From Agelas oroides (taxonomy: Eukaryota > Porifera > Demospongiae > Agelasida > Agelasidae), in assembly GCA_949130485.1 (NCBI GenBank), contig OX422197.1, forward strand, positions 5,052,693 to 5,116,692: DNA of 64,000 bases, read 5' to 3'. The translations under genes were made by a program, and so were the position numbers. The notes beneath the pieces were generated by a model. It was not told the DNA's origin, made no database searches, and saw only the letters and a list, made by a program, of their open reading frames with translations. Within the stretch, counting starts at the first letter, position 1, and every line of letters starts with the position of its first letter. Below are positions 45,363 through 57,714 of this stretch, piece after piece.

Positions 45363-48300
45363 TTACTCAGATTCAAAAAGTGCCAGTGTCCTCAATAGTG
45401 CCTCTTTGTGTCCTTGAACTGCTGTCATCTTCTCCAGTAATGGAGGGAGATGGCTCATGGAGTCACGTTCATCATCAGAAACTGTAACAATAAGACACCT
45501 CACCAGAATCATACAGTAGAGCATAAGGCTGATGAGACTATAGTTTCCAGTCCTCTGCCCGCCCCTTCCAGAGTCTACTGCCCCATTTGACTGTTATATT
45601 ATTCTAATATCCAAAAATGTCATCCAACACACACTAGTACGTAGTACAGTAGCAAATGTAGCATTAACATCTGTACTAGACAAAAGTAGACATAAACGTC
45701 AATGTCGCCGATTCCGTGGAACGCTAATAGTATGAACGTTTGACAGCTCCAGGATGTGGACATTCTGACGCAGTTAATGGACATTGTTTTATTTCACACG
45801 AATTCATTGTGCTTATAATGAGATTCATAGTAATGGTTAATGGTAAGACCACCTGCCCGCATGTAAAAGTCAGGATGGGAGCCTATAGTCTCATTTGGAG
45901 AGGCCTAATGTCCTCTATTTGAACTTCAGCAATGAAATGTGTAGCTAGTTGCATGTTGTCACACACCATGGTGGATAATACATACAAAACTGACTTCACT
46001 ATGTATAATTACTTGTCTCATTCCCAGGCACTTGGCAATGCTAACCATTAGGGGGTGCTTTCACTTGGAGAGTGATGCAGTGGTCAACATATCCCCTGAC
46101 TGTCACAGTAACATTCCATGTGAAGTACAGGCTGGGTCTGTAGGGAAGAAACACACTAATAGTGGCATTTAGTACTGCATGTACACATGTGGCAGTCTGA
46201 TAGCATTATCCTCCTTGTGCATCAGTATTTCCAAACTTAGCAAAGCTGCAAATTTGTTCCACTTCTTAGCCCTATTCTTACTGGATGTATGTAGCCTTGT
46301 TCCCAGGCCTTCCCACTGTCAGTATGCAAAAACGGAGGGGGAAGGGCTGGTCCATTTTATCATGTGAATGACGTCAGTGTCTACCTAGGTAGGGAGGGGT
46401 CCTCGATCGAAAGAATGCATTTTGCGCATGCATTCTTCGTTTTGAACTAGGAATGGTATGTTTTCGCTTTGTGAACATTTGAAACTTCAGTGCTTGGGAA
46501 AGAAACTACAAGATAAGGCCTCAAGCTCGTTCTTTTGATGGGGGACCCCTCCCCCCTCTGTCCTACCTAGGTAGACACTGACACCATTCACGTGATAAAA
46601 TGGACCAGGCCTTCCGCCTCCATTTTTGTATACTGCAAGCGATCAAAAACTGGATGGTGGGAAGGCCTGGAAATGAGGCTAGGAGGTATGCTGGTGTGCA
46701 GCAAAATACATTTTACTCAATAATTCTTTGAAGGGAAGTTAGTTATCTACTAGCTACATATATGTATGTACATGTATATGTACATCTGGCAGGTACCAGG
46801 TTACTTCCAATCAACTAGAGGTATAACAGCCTGGAAATGTGAGCATACCCTCTCTGGATGTTGAAGTTCAGTCGACTACCGTGAGCACCCTCACTAAGAT
46901 GAACACATCTGCTGTAGATTGACTGAACAGACAGAGAGAGAGAGAGAGTTCTCCATTGGACAGGCAATGGGGAGGGTTGCATTATCCCTCCAAATCTGAT
47001 TCACTCTTTAGTTTCTGGTCCTACACACATGTTCCTACTTGATGCAGGTGGGCAGGTGATGAGGACTAGTGGATTACGATGACCTTCATGAAATTTCCGT
47101 CTTGTATACATTATTTATGCCCTTTGTAGTACAGTACTCAGTATTAATTATTGGATACCCACCGTCTTTCGTAGCTCATCAGAAATGCTCACTGCGGAGG
47201 GTGACGGAAGGAATCGAGAAGATCTTTGGATACGCAGAACTCTGTTCCACTTATTAAGAACTACACAACACTCATTTTCTTCATGTGCATTCACGCCCTG
47301 ATTGATGATATAACTGTGTCCTCAAAAAACATGGGCAGTGTACCAGGAACTAAATACAAATTTGGAGTGGCCTCACATATAAACCATGCACACCTTGGCC
47401 TGAAGAAATGCTTCCTTCCGTTCATGTACAAGTAGACAGTACTTCACATAGGTTTGGTAAAACTTCATGAGATCACAATCTTGTGTCAATCTAACAGGAA
47501 AAAAAGTACAATGTGTAACAAAAATGTTTTGCAACAGCTTAAAATTGGAAAGTATTTTTGCCAACATTTTGACTGGAAATGTCGGCAACAATCTTCAATT
47601 TTAAGTTGGTAACAGAGTACCTCCTTTTCTTTTATGCAGGAGCCAGCTGAGAAGCCACTGCAAGTACATGCTGTTACACAGAAATTCTCACCTCCCCAAG
47701 AACATGTGGAAATCTGCTTTCACTCTGGGGTCAACTTCAGCTCTGCAAGCAACAATCCTGGCTTTGTTAGGAGGATCCAGTGGGTTGCTACCCTCACTCT
47801 GGGACAGAGAGCAATGAAACTAGTCATGATCAGTGCCAGCTAGCCTCCTAATTTAACTAGCTTCCCAACGCACATGATTTAGTTATAGCCTCCCAATGGA
47901 CTGGTAACAAGGCTATGTCATGGATTCTACACGTGTAGTTTACATACATAAATATTTAGTGAGCCACATCTCCCCGAAATAAAGGCAGGCCTAGATGCTG
48001 TGCAAAGTCACCCACTGCGCAGGACGCATTTAGGCCTCATCAACTGCACTGGGGTGACCAGGAGATGGGGACCACTATCTCATACACAAAATGCAGTCAG
48101 GTGAGTGGCCTTATCCATACATGTATGAAGACAGACGCTATCTTCGAGATATTACTACTGCACTGCATTGGTAAGGCCAGCCACCTGACTGCCTCTCTTG
48201 CATGAAATAGCAATCCCAATCTCAGTGCAGCTGATGAGGCCTGGTGTTGCCCTAAAAATGTCATGTACAGTGAGTGACTTTGCAAGTCCTGCCTTTTTTC

Positions 48301-51300
48301 AGGGAACTGTGGTTCATTGATGCTAAGTAACCATGTTGCCATGGAAATACATGGTTTATACGCCTCAACAATTTGATTATATTGTGGTCTTTACTGATGT
48401 GAGCAACCAGCGTCTTCTATGGAGACAACTGAACTGCTTGCTTTCAAGTGAAAACTATATTTTGTTGTGTTGAAGCAAACAGGTACGCTCATTCTCAGGC
48501 CCTGCCCAGCTTACCGTTGCTTGCTTGCGGGGAGAGCCTGGGAATGAGGCAATGCAACAAGAGTACTTAGGAAGTTCTCCTCAGACCTGCACTAATATAC
48601 ATACATCCCCTATTGTACTACTGGCATGCAACTACGTCTGGTAATCACCTTTTCCTCCTGCACTATGAACTGCACGCTGAAGTCAAATCCATACACCGAC
48701 CCAGTGTGGGTATGCTTTCGGTGGAGAACGTGCTCATCTGTAACATATCCAAACAGAAAAATGCTTTAAATCAGAAAACATTTTTGCAGACATTTTGACT
48801 GGAAAAATCACCTCTGAAGTTTACATCTGACCACAGTGCATCAAGAGATGCTGAATGGGAGTGGACATTTGATCTTTTGCTACCTCATTATCTACAAAAC
48901 TTCATTATTGTAGCTTGTGCCTATGTCACATGGCTTATAAAATAGAGTAACCCGTCTGGATTGTTAGCCTCATTCCCACGTTTGTGTGTCGGGAGAGTCT
49001 GGGAATGAGGTTGTGTAGTTGGAGACACATGTATCACCTTCTTGTGGATTCCCTTCTTCCCATCTCCAATGCTTCCCACTGGAAGCTCATTTGAGTGAAT
49101 ATTAAATTCGAAACAGGGTTTAGCTACATGCATGTATATCGCTCGATCTTCACTTCACAGGCTAGAACTGAACATTCTCTGTAGATAGCTGTGAAGTGTG
49201 GACCAGAAGATCCTGATTTTCTGCATATCAACTATATTACTACTGCCTCATCAGTCTACCCCACCGTGCCATCATGCAATATTACTACTGCCTCATCAGT
49301 CTACCCCACCGTGCCATCATGCAATATTACTACTGCCTCATCAGTCTACCCCACCGTGCCATCATGCAATATTACTACTGCCTCATCAGTCTACCCCACC
49401 GTGCCATCATGCAATATTACTACTGCCTCATCAGTCTACCCCACCGTCCCATCATGCAATATTACTACTGCCTCATCAGTCCACCCCACCGTGCCATCAT
49501 GCAATATTACTACTGCCTCATCAGTCCACCCCACCGTCCCATCATGCAATATTACTACTGCCTCATCAGTCCACCCCACCGTCCCATCATGCAATATTAC
49601 TACTGCCTCATCAGTCCACCCCACCATGCCATCATGCAATATTACTACTGCCTCATCAGTCCACCCCACCGTCCCATCATGCAATATTACTACTGCCTCA
49701 TCAGTCTACCCCACCGTCCCATCATGCAATATTACTACTGCCTCATCAGTCTACCCCACCGTGCCATCATGCAATATTACTACTGCCTCATCAGTCTACC
49801 CCACCGTGCCATCATGCAATATTACTACTGCCTCATCAGTCTACCCCACCGTGCCATCATGCAATATTACTACTGCCTCATCAGTCTACCCCACCGTGCC
49901 ATCATGCAATATTACTACTGCCTCATCAGTCTACCCCACCGTGCCATCATGCAATATTACTACTGCCTCATCAGTCTACCCCACCGTGCCATCATGCAAT
50001 ATTACTACTGCCTCATCAGTCTACCCCACCGTGCCATCATGCAATATTACTACTGCCTCATCAGTCTACCCCACCGTGCCATCATGCAATATTACTACTG
50101 CCTCATCAGTCTACCCCACCGTGCCATCATGCAATATTACTACTGCCTCATCAGTCCACCCCACCGTGCCATCATGCAATATTACTACTGCCTCATCAGT
50201 CTACCCCACCGTCCCATCATGCAATATTACTACTGCCTCATCAGTCTACCCCACCGTCCCATCATGCAATATTACTACTGCCTCATCAGTCCACCCCACC
50301 GTGCCATCATGCAATATTACTACTGCCTCATCAGTCCACCCCACCGTGCCATCATGCAATATTACTACTGCCTCATCAGTCTACCCACCGTGCCATCATG
50401 CAATATTACTACTGCCTCATCAGTCTATCCCACCGTGCCATCATGCAATATTACTACTGCCTCATCAGTCCACCCCACCGTCCCATCATGCAATATTACT
50501 ACTGCCTCATCAGTCCACCCCACCGTCCCATCATGCAATATTACTACTGCCTCATCAGTCCACCCCACCGTCCCATCATGCAATATTACTACTGCCTCAT
50601 CAGTCCACCCCACCGTGCCATCATGCAATATTACTACTGCCTCATCAGTCTACCCCACCGTGCCATCATGCAATATTACTACTGCCTCATCAGTCTACCC
50701 CACCGTGCCATCATGCAATATTACTACTGCCTCATCAGTCTACCCCACCGTGCCATCATGCAATATTACTACTGCCTCATCAGTCTACCCCACCGTGCCA
50801 TCATGCAATATTACTACTGCCTCATCAGTCTACCCCACCGTCCCATCATGCAATATTACTACTGCCTCATCAGTCTACCCTACCGTGCCATCATGCAATA
50901 TTACTACTGCCTCATCAGTCTACCCCACCGTGCCATCATGCAATATTACTACTGCCTCATCAGTCTACCCCACCGTGCCATCATGCAATATTACTACTGC
51001 CTCATCAGTCTACCCCACCGTGCCATCATGCAATATTACTACTGCCTCATCAGTCTACCCCACCGTCCCATCATGCAATATTACTACTGCCTCATCAGTC
51101 TACCCCACCGTCCCATCATGCAATATTACTACTGCCTCATCAGTCTACCCTACCATGCCATCATGCAATATTACTACTGCCTCATCAGTCTACCCACCGT
51201 GCCATCATGCACAACAAGTGTCTTCATACCTTTGCGCACAATCTCCCACTCAACGGATTTGAATTTGATTCCATTGAATGCTCCATTCAGTTTTATCTGT

Positions 51301-53742
51301 GACTTCAACAGCCTCACAGCTCTATCCTCCTCCTCAGTCGGCAGAGTAGTGGAACCATTGCTGGTGGGTTCCCCCTGGGTCCTTGCCAGAGAGAGGCTGC
51401 ATTGGGGTGGGGCAGGAAGGCACAGGGTGGAGTTAGGCTGTGGTCACACTAGTCTTGTGCTCAGATCCCACCCATGAGAGGAGAGGGTCTGGTGACGTTC
51501 GGCCGATCCCTCGGGCTTCATTAATATTGATTACTTTCTGGAGAGAATTTTCCCTCTGCCGATCACATTGCAGAAAACAAAATCTCTAGTGCAACACTGT
51601 AAATCCTTGGCTACTTCAGCATGATGACACAGCACTTTTTTGCCATGTAAATTAGTTATCAGCTCTCAACTTGTATACAGCAAGCTATGAACTTTTAATA
51701 AAACCCGAGGAATCAGCCGAATGTCACCAGACCCTCTCCTCGTGGGTGGGGTCTGGGCACGAGACTAGGGTTACACAAGAGAGGCTATACTGGGGTGGGG
51801 CAGGAGGACACAGTGCAGGAAGACACAGGGTAGGGTTGCACGAGAGCATTGTACTACCGGTTGGTGAAACATTTAGAACAGTGCTATCCCAGACACCCAT
51901 GACCAAGTGGAAAAGGTCTGGTGAACTTGAGCTTCAAAACTTAGGGTCAGGAACTTTAATCAGACTGTAGTTGCTGCAACACTGGAAAGCCAGGTTGGGG
52001 CTTTGACTACTTCAGCATGATGACACAGCATTTTTTTCCTCAAGCCATAAATTAGGTGCAGTAAATTAGTTATCAGTTTACAATTAGTATTGTTGCAGGT
52101 CTTTGGCTAATGAATAGCAGTGCTTACATGGCTCTTTCCACTTCTTCATCAGTGGCAGAGTCCATCGGCCGATCTCTCCTCTCAATTTCATCTTCCAGCA
52201 GTTGTATCTCCACCTCCAGCCTCCTCACCTGCTCCTCATACTGCCTTTGGTGCTCCTCAAGGTTTGAGAGGGACACCCCCTTCTGTTGCTGGTGTCCGCC
52301 AGGGGGTATGAGTCGCGACGGCCCCGGTAAGTCTTCCTCACTCTGATCAGAGTCCTGGATTGCAGCCAGTCTGGGGATGAGGCAGATGGTTGCCATCATG
52401 AAATTGGTTGGTGTATATTGGGACAGAGACAAATTGGCTCCGGCTCCAAATTAGGATAGGAAATGTCTTAACTAAAACTGTAATTCTGGAAATTAATGCG
52501 GTATTTTATAAATGCAAACATTGCGAGGCATTTTACACACGCATTGTTTAAAAACGGTATTCATCTGATTCATTTGTGGATACTATTACCGTTATATATC
52601 AGTAGTCTTAATTCGCATTATTTATTATGCAAAACCCTTACATTCAACTGATTCGCATTACTTTAACCACGCATTAATTTCCAGAATTTCAGTACTTTCT
52701 AACTAAAAAATCTCTTCTCTAGAGGAAGCCGATACTAGTGACTGACAAACACTGAGTATTTGCACAGTAGAGTCACTCTATGATATAATGTATATTGGTA
52801 TATATGATACTGAACAATACCGGCTCCTTCCTTTCTTTCCCAAATCTAAAGTGCATTCTTGGTTAGTATCAAATATCTGCACACAATGCTCTTAGTGAGA
52901 TTCTTTTGTTGTTGCTCATGTTGCTGTGAGGAACCAAGTATTGATACTGTAAGCATCTGTAATGGTGGTATTGAAAATTGCGGTATCATATTATCCACAT
53001 CTACCCTTCTTGGTTTACAAAGCTAATCATACCAGTTCGGGGGGGTGGGGAGGCTTCCCCGTAATACAGTAATCTTAGTACATGTACACCCACTACCAAG
53101 CAACCAGCCAGTCTCACAAGCCACACTGTCTGCAGAAAGACGGCTTTGAGCCCACTGTTGCTGAGGAGTGCAATTCTTGTACAGTGCCCCATTACATACT
53201 CACATCCACTAAACACTTGGTGACGTACATGTATTTAATTTCGACACTGTACATGACAACAGGTGTGATTTAAGACCAGCATATAGATGTTACTGGTCAC
53301 AGCAACATTCTGCCATGGCAACAACTTGATGGTAACAGTGACCAGACCCTTCCTCTCTCTGCAAAGGGTGTGGTGTGTGATACTCTGTTCCAAGTTGCTG
53401 TTTGGTATAGTTTACGTACTCCAAACATCACAATAGGATGCTACATTTTTTTGTATTTTAGATTGTTTGTAAATGCTCCCTTATTTTCTAATTACAGAGA
53501 ACTAAACAGATTTCTAGTGTTTCCGTATGTCACTCTGACTTGCCTGTAGAGCTAGTACTAGTACATGTAGCTATGTAACGTTTATATGTACAATACCTTG
53601 CAATTGTCCGCGAGCCTCATCCAGTGAGGAAGGCGGATTACCTACGGACGTACCTGGCCACAGCATTTTGTACTTGTTCTCTGATGGATACGTCCAAATC
53701 CTGGAAGCCCGAGGCCTCGCTGGGAGAGTCAGAGCTCGCCAT
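45363..53742 (-). CDS. CENPP: Centromere protein P (CENP-P) candidate, nine exons
   Basis: Exons, minus strand: 53742-53654, 52370-52128, 51360-51230, 48737-48649, 47798-47692, 47490-47394, 47239-47193, 46137-46046, 45481-45363. All junctions are GT-AG and phases agree, giving 337 aa (human CENP-P 288). An acidic N-terminus (SDSPSEASG, DSDQSEED) precedes a coiled coil (RRLEVEIQLLEDEIERRD). Two RWD-like parts follow, with landmarks that I match to vertebrate CENP-P: FNGIKF, RKHTHTGSVYGFDFSVQF, ACRAEVDPRVKADFHMF, KFYQTYVKYCLLVHERKEAF and YFTWNVTVTV. CENP-P pairs with CENP-O in the inner-kinetochore CENP-O/P/Q/U/R complex. The 47-nt exon is the least certain. Intron 3 carries a 2-kb minisatellite ending 20 bp from the donor side. 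Head-to-head with REV1. Confidence 0.72.
46292..46681. mobile_element. 390-bp foldback MITE (TAGCC family) in CENP-P
   Basis: TAGCCTTGTTCCCAGGCC begins it and GGCCTGGAAATGAGGCTA ends it. About 110-bp arms include CCATTTTATCA and CTACCTAGGTAG. Flanks GGATGTATG and GGAGGTATG form a 9-bp duplication with one mismatch. It lies between the exons at 47193 and 46137. Confidence 0.85.
47958..48355. repeat. Inverted pair of a ~175-bp dispersed repeat
   Basis: Left arm (47958-48115) and right arm (48170-48320) are inverted copies of a unit that also occurs at 61020-61195 (GGCCAGCCACCTGACTGC through GGGAGATGTGGTTCGTTGAT). It lies in a CENP-P intron. Confidence 0.7.
49236..51210. repeat. 45-bp minisatellite, 44 units
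   Basis: The unit begins ATTACTACTGCCTCATCAGT and ends GCCATCATGCAAT. Exactly 44 units fit the 1975 bp, allowing two 1-bp deletions (about 50384 and 51192) and a truncated last unit. Variant bases (TCTACC/TCCACC, GTGCC/GTCCC) form blocks. All three plus frames are open, so ORFs over 600 codons here are artefacts of a stop-free 45-bp unit. Intronic in CENP-P, about 20 bp from the exon at 51230. Confidence 0.95.
51450..51767. mobile_element. 318-bp TIR element (TAGTCTTGTGC family)
   Basis: Left TAGTCTTGTGCTCAGATCCC; right end inverted TAGTCTCGTGCCCAGACCCC; then GAGGAGAGGGTCTGGTGAC pairs. Flanks TGGTCACAC and GGGTTACAC resemble a 9-bp target duplication with two changes. A sister of the TAGCC family. 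In a CENP-P intron. Confidence 0.75.
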
Positions 53743-53897
53743 TGTTGAAATTTCCCGCCAAATCATTGGTTGTTGGTGTGCTTTATTTGGAACTTCGCTG
53801 CAATCGGACTTGCACCTTGCACTACCTCTACATGCTCTACTAAACTGTCTGGTCTTCCGTTCGTTGCTTGAAGTCGTGCGTAGACATACTAAGCAGT
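53743..53897. promoter_or_regulatory. Bidirectional promoter region CENP-P / REV1
   Basis: 155 bp between the two start codons. It contains a CCAAT on the minus strand (ATTGGTTG at 53765-53772), TTTCCCGCC next to the CENP-P start (an E2F-like TTTCCCGCC at 53751-53759) and no TATA box. An E2F-like site fits cell-cycle control of a kinetochore and a replication gene (inference). Confidence 0.55.
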
Positions 53898-56294
53898 ATG
53901 GAAGGTATTCACTCGTCAGTTACTCCACAGTCAAGCTCTGGACCAGATGTGTCTACCAATCAACGGTGCCCTCCTCCTGAGACAACCCAGTTGGAGAACA
54001 TAGCTTCACCTGATCAGAAGCCACACCCACCACAGCTGGTGGAGCCTGATGACAACTGGGACTTGAGGGAGTATTTTCAAGCCAAGCGAAGGAAGCTCCG
54101 AGACCAATTTCACGACATGGGTTGTGCACAATCCTCCATTTTCGAAGGAGTGACGATCTATGTGAATGGCTGGACACAACCCAATGCAGACGAGTTGAAA
54201 AGAATGATACATGCACACGGAGGCAGCTATGAGTACAACCTGTACTCCAACCCAAAGATTACGCACACCATTGCAACAAATCTTCCAAACGTAAAGGTGA
54301 AAAACCTTGGTGATGCCATTGTGTGTACACCTGAGTGGATAGTTGACAGCATTGCTGCTGGACGGCAACTTCCAGTAGACAAATACAGGCTTTATGCTCC
54401 AAGTGGAGGCCAGAAGAAGCTGAGATTTGAGAAAATTCAGGCAAAGGACACACAACATCCACATCAACCGAAACCTGTTTGTGCTTCGCCAGCAAAAGGC
54501 ATCCCTGCTCTTAAGCAAGATGAATCTGCTGGTCAAGAGGAAGGCTTTTCTGCAACAGAAGTGCAACCTTTCCAACAGCAAGCGATTTTGAAAGATGATC
54601 AGACGTTGGCCAAGATGGAGAGCGAAATTGATTGGAGAGATGTGTCCAAATCTATAAGTGATTATTCTTGTGCAGCATTAGTACCTTCTGCACCAAACCA
54701 CCCCAGTGCACCTACATCTCTCACCTCAAAAGAAGCTAATTTCGTCAATGAATTTTATACTCACTCACGCTTGCATCACTTGTCAACATGGAGCACAGAA
54801 CTGAAACAGTTTACTGCCAAAATGCTCCACCATATCCAGCCCAAGTATCCCAAGCTACCGCCAGGCATGTCTGTTAGAGCAAGCAGGCAGAGGGTTGTGG
54901 TTCATATTGATTTGGATTGCTTCTTTGTCTCTGTGAGCATCAGGAATAAACCCTTTCTGAAGGGCAAACCTGTCGCTGTTGCACATGCCAAGCTTCCGAA
55001 AGGTAACACAACTAAACAACCTACTGCTGAACCCAAAAAGCAACATGAATCCACAGCAATGCCTCAAGAAAGTGCCTTTGATGTGTCGGCTGAGAGCTTC
55101 AGGGTGGAATCTGGTACAACGGACTCAGCAGATCTCACAGAGCTGCCACATCTACCAAAGCATTTGCTGGAATCAATGTCAGATGTAGCTTCATGCAGCT
55201 ATGAGGCAAGGAAGGCTGGAGTCAGAAATGGAATGTCAGTTGGTAGAGCACTGACCCTGTGCCCAACTTTGTCCCTCCTTCCGTACGAGTTTGACAGCTA
55301 TCGCAAAGTTTCTCAGACATTCTATGAAACGCTGCTCCTCTATTCCTCAGTTGTTGAGGCTGTCAGTTGTGATGAGGCTTACATTGAGCTCACTGATTAC
55401 ATTGAAGGCATCCACCAGGCAGAAAAGATTGTGCAAGAACTGAGAGATGAAGTCGAAGCAAAGACAGGCTGCACTGTTTCAGCTGGGATCGCACACAATA
55501 TGTTGCTTGCACGCATGTCCACGCGAGTTGCAAAGCCCAATGGACAGTTTCACCTTCCAGTGGGAGAAGTGGAGAATTTTCTCTTGTTGCAACAAGTACA
55601 GGACCTCCCCGGTGTTGGGTACTCATTGGCTCTCAAACTACGAGAGATGGGGATTGAAACCTGTGGCGAACTGAAAGCACTTTCTTTGGCTAAACTGCAA
55701 ACCAAGTTTGGTGGAAAAACTGGGCAGATGCTTCATGATTTCGCAAGAGGAATTGACAGCCGAGAATTGAAACTCACTACTGAAAGAAAATCGCTTTCTG
55801 CTGATATCAACTTTGGAATACGATTCTCTGACATGTCCGAAGCCGAGTCACTGATTTCGAATCTTGCTAAAGAAGTAGAGAGAAGGGCTGAGGAAGCTAA
55901 TGTCCTAGGTGGTACCATTACCTTAAAACTAAAAATTCGAAGACCAGATGTTCCTTCGGAGACGCGAAAATATCTTGGGCACGGTGTGTGCAATAATGTT
56001 ACTCGCTCTTGCACTTTGCTGCAGCCGTCTCGCTCTTCATCTGAGATTGGTAGGATAGCTATAAGGCTGCTGAAGCAGGTCAGGCCTGCTGCCTGTGACA
56101 TTCGAGGGGTTGGTATTCAACTGACAAAGCTGGTGTCGTCAGACTCAGAATCTGAGATACAAGATGGTAGGGCTGTTGCAAGGTCGGTGGGAAGTGACCT
56201 GAGGGGGATTCTGAAGTCCCAGACCTCAGCAAGGTGAGATGTGACTGTGAGATTTGTGCATCACTCTGGTACAGAACTGTGTGTGTGTGTGTGT

Positions 56295-56336
<42 letters not shown>

Positions 56337-57233
56337 GTGTGTGTGTGCGTGCGTGCATGTGTGTGGTGCATGTTTATATACCCAGTACTGTACAGGGGAG
56401 GAACCTGGGAGTGTGACACTCCACTGTACATTCACATGCATGCATAGCACACGTATGTGTGGTATTTGTATCCTGTACACTCATGTGCCCAACTACCTGT
56501 ATACAGGTCTGTTGGTAGAAGCAGTGGTGCAGATGTTACATCTGACCCTCCACTCCCTAACCTGGTCACACAGTGGTTGAAAGATGGGCTGCATTCCTCA
56601 CATCACAGCGTTCACACCAAGAGTATCACACAACACCCAGGGTCAGGTGCTGCAGATCATGTCGCCATGAGACCACTGTGTTCCGGGGATGAATCGTTCT
56701 CCATTGACCTACCTCCAGCCTCACAGCTAGATGATAGTGTCCTCGAAGCCCTTCCTTCATCAATGAAGAACAAGATTTTACAGAGCTATGCCGAGAAGAT
56801 GTTTTCATCAACATCAGATGCAGTTGCAGATAATAAACCAGTTGACTTGAACATTGCAAGTGTTAGTGCTTCTCTGCAGCAGCACAGTGATGACATCGCT
56901 CTTGTTCCCGTTTTGATCCCCAATGTTCCACCTTTTGAGCTGGAGAATGAGTCTGAGTTTGTGCAAGAGTTTCGTAAATACATTCAAGATTGGTTCACTA
57001 GTTTTATAGATGGTCCAATGGAAGATGACCTTGAGAAAGTCACTGAATATTTGATCATCTTATCCCGAACAAATCTCGAAATTGTATCAGTTACGCTACT
57101 TTACTTCCGCCGGCTGATTACAAGGCTGGAATTAAAGATGTGGTATCCTGTCTTCAATTCATTGCTGTATGAGCTTCAGACAGATGTTAAGTGTCATTAT
57201 GGAGGAACTTTGAGTGTCAGGGGATTTGAATGA
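53898..57233 (+). CDS. REV1: DNA repair protein REV1 (Y-family deoxycytidyl transferase)
   Basis: Exons 53898-56233 and 56507-57233 join AG|GTGAGA to TATACAG|G in phase, giving 1020 aa. The first ATG is MEGIHSSV. Order: a BRCT domain (about 75-165; [19 protein letters not shown]), a linker, then the Y-family catalytic core from about 330 with metal ligands D338 and D340 ([10 protein letters not shown]), [13 protein letters not shown], and D492/E493 (SCDEAYIEL). Next come the thumb helix-hairpin ([17 protein letters not shown]) and little finger, one ubiquitin-binding motif ([16 protein letters not shown]), and the C-terminal four-helix domain ([15 protein letters not shown] to GGTLSVRG) that binds Pol zeta REV7 and other Y polymerases. 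REV1 inserts dCMP opposite abasic and damaged guanines in the nucleus. Only one UBM is clear, where vertebrates have two. The intron contains a TG-rich repeat. Shares a promoter with CENP-P. Confidence 0.95.
56279..56365. repeat. TG-rich microsatellite in the REV1 intron
   Basis: (TG)n with CG/CA interruptions between the REV1 donor (56234) and acceptor (56506). Confidence 0.9.
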
Positions 57234-57714
57234 ATTCCTAATTGCATTCCAGTCTAGATATATTACTGATCATTACTTGTGATAAAATTTTTACGTGTTC
57301 GGATATTTAGAGCGTCATTTTCCAGTGGCTGTCATGAATAATGTGGTTTGTTGGTTTGTCTTCATGACATGAATACTTTAGTAGAAATCGGGAAGAGAGA
57401 ACGACAGTGAATGAAGGCACAGGACAGATCAACGCACATACTCAAGGATTGGTAGACGTAACATCTAGATGACAGATCGTTACTCTTGAGTACTTAGAGT
57501 AGAGTTACTGTAGGCGGGTACTCTGACACCACACGCCCCTAGTACTGGTGAGAGAGACGAGTGGTTGGACTGTCAACTGCCGGTAGCTTTGCAAGCCTTC
57601 CCATCTCTGCTCAGGACGGCAGACAAGCAGAGACTGAGGAAGGAAATAATTGAAGAAGACTTACTGTGTGTGTGATACCGTTTCTGGACAGTGTATTTTG
57701 ATACAAGTTTGAAG
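57234..57714. promoter_or_regulatory. REV1 3' flank and possible upstream exon of next gene
   Basis: Contains REV1 3' sequence and, from about 57500, GC-richer text leading to a possible start codon at 57715. No other coding signal. Confidence 0.35.

Noticed and set aside
48921..49133. Possible extra CENP-P exon (VGSIGDGKKGIHKK)
   Set aside because: It has an acceptor and a GTGATA donor, but its length would leave the wrong phase for the next exon, which joins the previous one directly in phase.
49191..51477. Three overlapping plus-strand ORFs of 660-760 codons
   Set aside because: All are created by a 45-bp tandem unit that lacks stops in every plus frame. They have no shared start, overlap in all phases, and lie in an intron of CENP-P.
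53868..53897. Longer REV1 start upstream of 53898
   Set aside because: That extension begins at a TTG codon; the first ATG in frame is at 53898.
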